From Periplaneta americana (taxonomy: Eukaryota > Arthropoda > Insecta > Blattodea > Blattidae): a DNA stretch of 64,000 nucleotides. Where the stretch lies: the NCBI RefSeq assembly GCF_040183065.1, contig NC_091120.1:14029208-14093207 (forward strand), given 5' to 3'. The position numbers and the translations under genes are program-made. Shown here one piece after another: positions 56,383 through 64,000 of this stretch (position 1 is the first letter of the stretch; each line of letters opens with the position of its first letter). Below the pieces are notes generated by a model. That model did no database searches and was not told the origin of the DNA. It worked only from the letters and a program-made list of their open reading frames with translations.

Positions 56383-57232
56383 ATACTATTAAACAAAAAT
56401 AACTACTTCAAGTAAGGAACTGCTAGCTACAGTTTAATTTTGGAAGAGGGAAAAGAAAAATTAATACAAACATGTACTACCTCGACAGCAAGCTATATTA
56501 TATTCAGTTTATGCCAGCATTTTACGCCTGCAGTAAACTTTCGATTAACTGGGATGTTTATTATCCAGGACGATCCATAGTGAAATCCATTTCGTCAATA
56601 ATGTTTTTAATGTGCTGTAGACTAATTATTAAAACCGTGTTTTTACTTCAAATTTTCAAAACCATCCTACATAGTATTCAAAACTGTATGTCCTTAACCT
56701 ACAAAACGCACGAATAATCGTGATACTACTGCGATGATGTTATATCATCTTATCAAACATTGCATTTGATCTTTCTGCAACTAGAGAAAAAATACGAGGA
56801 ACACATTGGTGGCTGCATATCCTGTTTTAGCGTATGGTACTTACAATACTAATGATTAAAGAGGTAATATTCACCTTCGACAAAGTTCCTATTTTTATTT
56901 ATTTATTGCATTCGTACACCTCGTTCTCAAAGTTATACTGCAGATTTCCCCATCCACCTCTTAAGGCGAATCGCTCAGTATTATAAAAGTTCACGCTATT
57001 ATTTACTGTAAATTAAATTAAATTAAATTATGAGTATAGAAAATACTGAATTATATTAAATTATACTAGGTTATACAAAATAATTATAAATATAATTTTG
57101 ACACGCACAGAAATCCAACAAGCGGGAGGACGCAATCAACTGTAGCATATGACATAATATAGCTCTACAACAAGTTGTGCCGCATGGAACGCTCCTGTCA
57201 TCTAACAGTAAAACTTCGCAAAAGATATCCCT

Positions 57233-57692
57233 GTTGTCCTAGAATCTTTTCTGTGTTAATGACTACGATGAAACGAAACTTATAACAAAGATATTATACT
57301 GTAGAAGTGAAGTATTGCTACTTTTTTTTATTCTTTCCTAACTTGATCCAAATAACTAATATAAAATTTGCTGCTTATATGCACTTGGTTCATTTTCGTG
57401 GTCTGTTTTATTGCGTGTTCCCGATGCTTGGTTCTGCTCAAGCATTCTGTATAAACAATATTCCCGAATAGAAACTAGTACAGGCGCGTGGGCGAGCGGA
57501 GGCTCATGAGGGAATGAGTAGCCTCCGTATAGGAAACAGACGTTGCCTACTTATCCACCGGCCGCATTAAGACAATTGGTTCTGTTTATGCATTGATTAC
57601 TGCACTGTTACTGAATCAGCAATTGCATAGCAGACCTTTTGTGCATGAAACAACAAACCTGGGTTGATAAAAGAGACAGTGTCCCATTTAAG
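57233..57692. other. unassigned DNA
   Basis: No gene recognised. Confidence 0.3.
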
Positions 57693-57843
57693 GTAAACAT
57701 TCGCATTCGGAAGATCCGCGGTTCGGTTCCCGGACCAACTAACCTGACTGTGGCTTTTTCCGTGGTTTTCTACAGTTACTTAGGCAAATTCTGGGTTGGA
57801 ATTTTCATTGGCACGGTTCATTTCCCTTCCCCTCCCGTGTAGA
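57693..57843 (+). mobile_element. tRNA-derived SINE remnant, family VII
   Basis: AAACATTCGCATTCGGAAGA then B box GCGGTTCGGTTCCC, body CTGACTGTGGCTTTTTCCGT, tail CATTTCCCTTCCCCTCCCGT. The A-box half is diverged. Family membership from memory. Confidence 0.5.
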
Positions 57844-57980
57844 AATAGTACATTATGCAACGAGCCTATAATTGTAGTAATTAAGACGCGAGTATGTTTG
57901 TTTATGAAACGAGCACAAGCGAGTTTCATAATTTTCATACGAGCGTCTTAATTACCATTATAGACAAGTTTCATACGACT

Positions 57981-58497
57981 TTTTATGCTCGACCATATTT
58001 CTAACTTGAAATTATTCATAAGTATTCATGTTATTGTTATGTGAGTGAGTGCAATAGCCTACCTCATAAATTGTGAGATATGCACAGACGCGAATTATTG
58101 ATTTTTTCCGAGGAACAAATGTCATTGACCTTGATGTAATCTAGAGAATAACATGAATATTAATCTTGATATAACCTGGAAATTGATTTAGAATTGAAAA
58201 ACGAGATGACAAATTGAATTTATTTCAATATTATTTACAATTAACGCTAATTATTATAGTAACAGAACATAACCTTCTGCGATAGTATTGGATTTCCAGC
58301 CTCCGTGACGTTTTGCTAGTTGTCTTTCGATTGCATATCCGAGAATAATCGATACTTGCGCTTTTATAATGCTACAATGGTGATTTCTTATTGGCTGAAC
58401 AACTGACCTATAATGAATAGGTGTACTTTAATGAGGTGCATTAAAGGGCTACTACCAGGTGTATAATTACTACATTTCGGCATGGTCGAGCATAAAA
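57981..58497. mobile_element. possible TIR element (517 bp)
   Basis: Perfect 16-bp inverted ends TTTTATGCTCGACCAT (57981-57996, 58482-58497). No target duplication seen and no coding. A diverged element or chance pairing of two related ends. Confidence 0.5.
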
Positions 58498-59000
58498 GAA
58501 TTTAGATTTTCATATAATTCTTCTTTCTCATCTCATTCAATAGACATATTTAGGTCAAGACGCATGTCTTCATCCGCTTACGGAGGGGGCGTCTTTTCCG
58601 CAACCGTTCCTGGGTTCCCAGCCTTCCGCAATATCTCTGCCAGGATTCATCCCTTAAGAGCACTTCCAAAGGCGCTTCGGCATTTTGGAAGAGCCGTTGG
58701 AATGGATCCTGTGCTGCTTGGTCACCTTGGCGGTGTGAACTTGGAGCGGGGGGGGTAGAAGGCCCCCATTGGGTGAGAGGTCACATGCAGCCGGTGGGCT
58801 GGTACACCATTCATCCCATAAATTCGGGTTGCACAATAGGCTTCAGTATGGCCGACGTGCCAAGAGGTCGTCCTAAACCGCCCGTAGCCACCGTGACCTA
58901 ACCTAAGGTAGGCCTAAACATTTAATATTTAGCAAATGAATTTCTGCTTTCATCGGTACGATTACTGGAGTTCTGCAGTGACGAATATTGATAACATTAC
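58498..59000. other. unassigned, locally GC-rich block
   Basis: 58590-58900 is clearly more GC-rich than its surroundings (G-run at 58746-58754, CCGCCCGTAGCCACCGTGAC). A 99-codon frame (58459-58758) covers part of it without a recognised domain. Could be the edge of an unrecognised repeat. Confidence 0.4.
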
Positions 59001-59935
59001 GTCGGCCTGGGTAGTGCAGTCGGCATAGCGCTGGCCTTCTGTAGTCGAGGTTGAGGGTTCGATCCCGGCCCAGGTCGATGGCATTTAAGGGGAATTGGAC
59101 GTTATCGCATGCAAAGTAATGGTAAGAATAGCCTATCTTCAAGCAGTCATAAATGTAATACTATATATCACAGCTCTTTCATTTTTTTAGTGATATATGT
59201 ATATACATTATGCTTTAAAATGAAAGAAGAATGGTTAATCTAATGTAAATCTTACCCTTAAATTAATTTTTGAATTTAAACATACTTTTTATATAAATTC
59301 ACTACATACCTGTGATTAGGTACACTCTATTCACTTATCCTAGCACACATTGAATTAAAATTTTGGCCACTTACTGCTAACAGATACTAAAACATACCCT
59401 ACTAAAATTATTAAAATATCTATAATATTAGGCCTATGGGCATAGGGCTTATACTAATCTTCGTCAATTTTTTTTTTAATTTATTGACGGCGATGATTGC
59501 TATAAGCCCTATACTCATAATATTACAGGTACATGAATAATTTTAGTAGGGTATGTTTTAGTATCTATTAGCAGTAAGTGGTCAAATTTTCAATTCAATA
59601 TGTGCTATAATAAGTGAATAGAGTGTACCTAATCACAGACATGTAGTGAATTTATATAAAAAATTGTGCTTAATTTAAAAAATTAATTTAAGGATAAAGA
59701 TTTACTCTAGAGTAAGCATTCTTTTTCACTTTAAAGCTTAATATGTATACACACATAGCTAACAAAAATGAAAGACCTCTGATAAATAGTATTGCATTTA
59801 TGACTGTTTGAAGATAGGCTATTTTTACCATTATTTTGCATGCGATAATGACACAACTCCCCTTAAGTGTGCTTAAATGGACAGGCTCATATCAGTAGAT
59901 TTACTGGCATGTAAAATAACTCCTGTGGGACAAAC
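59001..59935 (+). mobile_element. tRNA-derived SINE, family I, split by a hairpin element
   Basis: Left part 59001-59088 (A box TAGTGCAGTCGGCATAGCG, B box GGTTCGATCCCGG, core to GGCATTTAA) and right part 59863-59935 (TTAAGTGTGCTTAAATGG ... GTGGGACAAA), where it is truncated. The core continues correctly across the insert when one TTAA is removed. Confidence 0.9.
59089..59862. mobile_element. hairpin element (774 bp), TTAA target
   Basis: Two arms of about 330 bp form a near-complete inverted repeat (start GGGGAATTGGACGTTATCGC; inverse of right end GGGGAGTTGTGTCATTATCG; both continue GCATGCAAA). The spacer is about 59400-59540. TTAA at 59085-59088 and 59863-59866. Non-coding. TTAA points to piggyBac/Kolobok-like enzymes. 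Confidence 0.9.
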
Positions 59936-60213
59936 TCATGCCATTAAAACACAGTTTTTATATGCGTCTTCAAACGCACTATTAAATGGTAAATAATAAA
60001 CCATATCAATCCATTTAAAATAACAAAGTTGATTTCCATATCTGTTCTACACCTGCACCTGTCAAAGAAATAGCTATACCACAATATGTCCCCCTTCACG
60101 CCAAACGTCGTTTGTGTGAAGATTTTTCTTCTGTCACTACAAATGGCCATGCTGTCCAGGTGGCCTTTTTTAAATGTCGCACCCGTTTTTCTACAAATTG
60201 TAGTATAGAAGTA
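59936..60213. other. unassigned DNA
   Basis: 68-codon minus frame without motif. Confidence 0.3.
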
Positions 60214-60913
60214 CAGTAGAACCCCGATTATCCGTCACCCTATTAACCGATTGGCGGATTATGCGACTGTCTTTCTCTCGCTTGCTTTTTTTTTTTTTTT
60301 TTTTATGCTACAGAAACATATGAAGTAGATTCTATTGTACGTTATATTAGTATAGGTTGTTTTTTTTTTCTAGAGAATGTTATTACAAACATTTACACTT
60401 ACACAGTTTGGTGTACTGTTCAAGTTGCCATGTTCTACAACTTTTATATAAAATGTATGTCATGAGTGTCAAAAGAAAACGTGTTGTGCTAAGTATCGAA
60501 CAAAATGCAAATAGTTAAGTGGTTTGGTGAAAGAGAAACTGTGGGTCATCTAGCATCACAAAATGAAACTGATGTTACAACTGAGAGCAATTGAATAAAA
60601 ATCAAAGAAAAAGTGTATACAGTATGTAAATCTACAACATACTACAACAATCTACTGTTTATATCTTTCTGCTGACAGCCATTACAAAGAGTTTTCTTAC
60701 CCCTTAAAATACGTCGTTGTCAACCGAACTTAAATTAATGAACTTCTGACTCACTACTAAACGTGTTAAACACAAGACTACGGAGAAAATGACGAAAATT
60801 CAAGTGTTATTCACTTAATTTACGAAAATATTTTATGGTACGGATTATCCGATTTTTTCGAGTAACCGTTTCGTCAACCCCCTTCATTACCACGGATAAT
60901 AGAGGTTCTACTG
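60214..60913 (+). mobile_element. pogo/Tigger-like transposon, internally deleted (700 bp)
   Basis: Ends CAGTAGAACCCCGATTATCC and, reversed, CAGTAGAACCTCTATTATCC (3 mismatches), typical of pogo/Tigger; TA at 60212-60213 and 60914-60915. Contains the transposase start only. Confidence 0.85.
60462..60597 (+). pseudogene. pogo/Tigger transposase N-terminus (CENP-B-like HTH)
   Basis: ATG at 60462: MSVKRKRVVLSIEQ, then a one-base loss within an A-run; the next frame continues MQIVKWFGERETVGHLASQN. This matches the CENP-B-type HTH opening (KRK-x-x-LS-x-E-x-K-x-x-I-x-x) that binds the element ends. Catalytic part deleted. Confidence 0.75.
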
Positions 60914-60915
60914 TA

Positions 60916-62404
60916 TTATAGTCCATCCGTTGTTTAATTTTTTTTATTTCTAATTTTTTTTTTGTCCGAGAACATTTCGCTGATCGCCTGAGGAAACCCA
61001 TTTCTGTAGATTGAAATTATTGTTTTTGCCCTCATCTGCCAAATTTCAGCACATATGATAAATGATAATACTCTTTTGCTAAGTGTTATATATTTCTAAT
61101 TTTTGTTTATTTGAAAATATTTTTATCACACAATATTGATTTCAACATACAACTCCCTTTATTATCTTATTATTTCAACTGCAAGAGTACCTTCATTATT
61201 TATATTCTCTCTCCAATATACACATTCTTCAAATTCTCTAGTAATTCCTAATCTATCATTTATTACTAAATAGTGACTCCACTTAATATTAGTTCTTTAA
61301 CTACAAACTTCTGCTGACGCGTGTATACGCAAAGTGTCTCGAGTTTGGGTGTTGAATATTTTCACAGACTGGCGGAAATTGTGAGGATTCATAAGGAGAA
61401 GTTCAGTGTGTTAATGCGTTTATGGTCCAGGAAGAGACGTTAATTAGTGTCCAGATGACAGACTCGATTCGTAAGAAGGCATCGCCATTTCTGTCTTCTG
61501 TACCACTTTCAGGACGCCCAGCTGTTCGTTCATCCGTCGTCCCACGGAGTATTTAATTGGGATTGTAATGTTCTGTTCACAGCCTCGACTATTTCCTTCC
61601 TTGTTGGAGCATTCTAGATGTCAGCGTCTAAGCTTACTTGTAACATTTGTCGTATGTCAAAATCTACTATCAATGAAAAAGCTTTTCACGTCCACCATGC
61701 AAACTATTATGTCTAGATTTTAAAATTACCAAAATAAATTGTTTCCCGTACGTAACAGATACCAACATTTTATACTGTCGTTAAAATATTGTGATGCTAC
61801 AAGATAGTTATTTACGATACAAGTGTTAAAAAATAACATTTAATTTGTAAGTAGGGATGTTTGCAGAACGAGTCCGCAGGCTAACCCTACGAGCAAAATA
61901 TAATCATTTTTAACATGCTTGTCGTACATAATTTTTAGAGTGGCGTTCTTTAGTTATGATCACATTAGATACTTTAATAATTATTTTAATTTATATAATG
62001 TCGGAAGTTATGAATGTGCTGTCTGGCGGAAAATTTATGAATTACCTTGACAGTATTTTTTTTTTCTCCCAGATAAAAGCCTATTTTACATGAGTATATT
62101 AGGGTTAAAGTTTTCTATTTACTTGAGATAATATAATATAAATACATTTTTAACATTTTTTTTCTGTCGATGTTATGAATAAGTGTAAACTTAATTTTAC
62201 GACATTTACAACTATCAGCACAAAAACATGAGAAGTCTACATCAATAATAAAGAAAGCGCTTAATTATACGAAATACATTTAAAAAAATGATATCTGTAA
62301 ATACAAAACATAATTGAATAACAATAACATAGAATTTGGCATGAAATAATACATATAGCGTCCAAAAGTCAACAAATATTATGATACATACTAGAGCAAT
62401 GTGG
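60916..62404. other. unassigned AT-rich DNA
   Basis: No gene or repeat family resolved in about 1.5 kb. Confidence 0.35.
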
Positions 62405-62845
62405 AATATACAGACATAATCATACAACGATGTAAGAGTAATGGAACGGAGAAAAATTCTCTCCGGCGCCGGGATTTGAACCCGGGTTTTCAGCTCTACG
62501 TGTTGATGCTTTATCCACTAAGCCACACCGGATACCACCCCGGCGTCGGACAGAATCGTCTCCGATTAAGCTCCAACTCTTGGGTTCCCTCTAGTGGCCG
62601 CCCTCTGCACTACGTCATAGATGTCTATGAACGTAGGACCGAAGTCCACACATGTGCTGAGGTGCACTCGTTATGAGTGACTAGTTGGCCGGGATCCGAC
62701 GGAATAAGCGCTGTCTTAAATCACGAAGTGATTTACGCATATCATATATATTATTTTAATGTACCGAAGTACATATGATATTTCCATGCAGATATTCTGC
62801 GTCATCATACGATGTAAGAGTAATGGAACGGAGAAAATAATATAT
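62405..62845 (-). repeat. tRNA-like repeat bounded by direct copies
   Basis: The minus strand has a tRNA-like unit at 62461-62533 (GTGTGGCTTAGTGGATAAAG A box, GGGTTCAAATCCC B box). The piece CGATGTAAGAGTAATGGAAC plus GGAGAAAA occurs at both ends (62429-62456 and 62813-62837). Inside are two small palindromes, AAATCACGAAGTGATTT (62728-62744) and ATGTACCGAAGTACAT (62759-62774). I recall this sequence as abundant in insect genomes. Confidence 0.7.
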
Positions 62846-63278
62846 ATAATCATACAAACAAATATTTCATACACAAGTAAATTTATAATTTACACACATC
62901 CTTTTATAGCATAGCATACTGTAGATGGACAATTCATATTACTTAAGGTTAAAATTTTCAAATAATACAAGAACAATATTGACACAATTTTCTATTGATG
63001 TGGTTAATAAAATTAATGAATATTTTGCGACAGCAATTCTACTGAAAATGTAGTACAATGGCTTATTGTAGCTCATATTACATTTATTTAGGCGCATTTC
63101 AATGCTGTATCGTCTATATCCATAAAATGGGCAATCAAATAACAAATGTTCTACTGTTTGTTCACTTCCACAAACGCATTCATTCCATTCTCGACATTAA
63201 TATGAAATCTCCTGAAATATGAAAGAAATTTACCATGGCCGGATACAAATTGTGTGAGAATGAAATCTGGTATGAGTA
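62846..63278. other. unassigned AT-rich DNA
   Basis: No gene recognised. Confidence 0.3.
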
Positions 63279-63860
63279 CAGACGTGGACAAATTATTAAC
63301 AAAATTGACGATTTTTATGATAATTCTGTTTACAAAATTTGACTTTTCAATTTAGACTACAGTTGACAATTTTGGATATTTCCATCATTACAGTTGACAG
63401 AAATATGCAAAAATGTCAACTGTAGTTTAAATTGAAGAGTAAAGTTTTGTAAAAATATATAATAAAAATCTTCAATTTTGCTAATAATTTGTAAATTAGC
63501 AAATATGTTAACTGCATTGAAGAGTGAAATTTTGTAAAAATATAAAACAAAAATCTTCAGTTTTGCTAATAATTTGGAAATATCCAAAATGTCAACTGTG
63601 GTCCAAATTGAAGAATCGAATTTTGTAAAAATATACACTAAAAACCTTCAGGTTTGCTAATAATTCGTAAATATGCAAAAATATCAAATGTAGTCCAAAT
63701 TGAGGAGTTAAATTTTGAAAAGTATACAATACAAATTTTCAGTTTTACTAATAATTTGGAAATATACAAAAATGTGAACTGTAGTCTAAATTGAAGAATC
63801 ATATTTTGTAAAAATATATAATAAAACTCTTCAATTTTGCTAATAATTTGTCCACGTCTG
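63279..63860. mobile_element. Tc1-like MITE built of about 105-bp tandem units
   Basis: Ends CAGACGTGGACAAATTATTA (63279) and its exact inverse (63841-63860), TA at 63277-63278 and 63861-63862. Inside, about five diverged tandem units share TTGCTAATAATTTG, AAAAATGTCAACTGTAGT and TTTTGTAAAAATATA, in alternating relation to the ends. Frames inside are AT-rich and not coding. Confidence 0.85.
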
Positions 63861-63862
63861 TA

Positions 63863-64000
63863 ATGTGCACTTTAAGCGGCTATGTACATCGGGGAAGAAT
63901 AGATCTCTTGTGGTCGAGCCATTATTACTATTCTTCCACTGTGAATTCCACATATTATTGTTTTTTATACTCAGCCTTTGCAAGAGATAAAGGACACTTT
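63863..64000. other. unassigned end of window
   Basis: Nothing recognised. Confidence 0.3.

Larger units (their letters stand above)
55583..57232 (+). mobile_element. TAGGGATATC-family element, copy C, carrying a LINE
   Basis: Left end TAGGGATATCC at 55583; right end GATATCCCT at 57224-57232 (last base of the 10-mer not kept). Aligned to copy B throughout, except for the 507-bp LINE at 55876-56382. Without it the element is about 1.14 kb. It holds a TATA box and the only intact ATG of the family (next entries). Confidence 0.75.

Noticed and set aside
58459..58758. 99-codon frame in the GC-rich block
   Set aside because: Glycine/proline content follows base composition; the opposite strand is open as well (58654-58836).
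58890..58915. Telomere-like CCTAACCTAAGG (insect TTAGG repeat)
   Set aside because: Only two imperfect units; expected by chance in AT-rich DNA, no array or telomeric retrotransposon nearby.
1..64000. LTR retrotransposons, endogenous viral elements, CRISPR arrays, rRNA genes, toxin genes
   Set aside because: No long terminal direct repeats with primer-binding sites, no protease/integrase or viral structural motifs, no repeat-spacer arrays and no rRNA sequence were recognised.

Overview
This 64-kb window looks like intergenic or intronic DNA from a large, repeat-rich insect genome. I found no host gene that I can support beyond one weak first-exon candidate (347-400). The DNA is AT-rich, every recognisable reading frame belongs to a transposable element, and tRNA-derived SINEs with flanking target duplications recur throughout. 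The SINE families (cores such as GGCATTTAAGTGTGCTTAAA) and the RTE-type LINE remind me of cockroach/termite genomes (Blattodea, Periplaneta-like). That assignment is from memory, not from a search.

Layout. 1-8 kb: a broken LINE reverse transcriptase (1210-1612 and 3166-4190) and a Tc1 element (4190-6147) carrying a SINE inside a SINE. 8-20 kb: a Jockey/CR1-like LINE 3' half cut by a mariner element that itself carries a SINE (8636-11419), an R2-like LINE C-terminus, a non-autonomous Helitron (12709-13832), two copies (13948-15232, 17097-18298) of a family with TAGGGATATC ends, and a MITE inside a MITE (18642-19730). 20-31 kb: TIR elements, SINEs, a 72-bp-arm hairpin (23438-23602) beside a roughly 1.9-kb minisatellite of 31-bp units (to 25575), and RTE LINE copies. 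31-41 kb: two equal-length, oppositely oriented hAT derivatives (31962-33105, 38251-39394), a second hAT relic, a mariner-family relic split by a SINE, and several MITEs. 41-52 kb: the longest RTE copy, a foldback/tandem transposon inside 130-bp direct repeats (44019-46032), and two TIR elements. 52-64 kb: a second RTE-like LINE, a third TAGGGATATC copy with a LINE inserted in it (55583-57232), a 774-bp hairpin element inserted at TTAA in a SINE (59089-59862), a pogo/Tigger relic and a Tc1-like element built of tandem repeats.

The parts do not form a pathway. Their relationship is stratigraphic: target-site duplications (TA, TTA, TTAA, 8 bp, 7-13 bp) let one read the order of insertions at many points. 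The most unusual structures are the hairpin plus minisatellite, the TAGGGATATC family with a TATA box and a short Cys-rich start, the frame interrupted by a 608-bp TA element, and the foldback element with long direct repeats. No element shows a complete, uninterrupted transposase or polymerase. The longest RT frame is 304 codons (29035-29949). I saw no CRISPR array, rRNA, viral gene or toxin gene.
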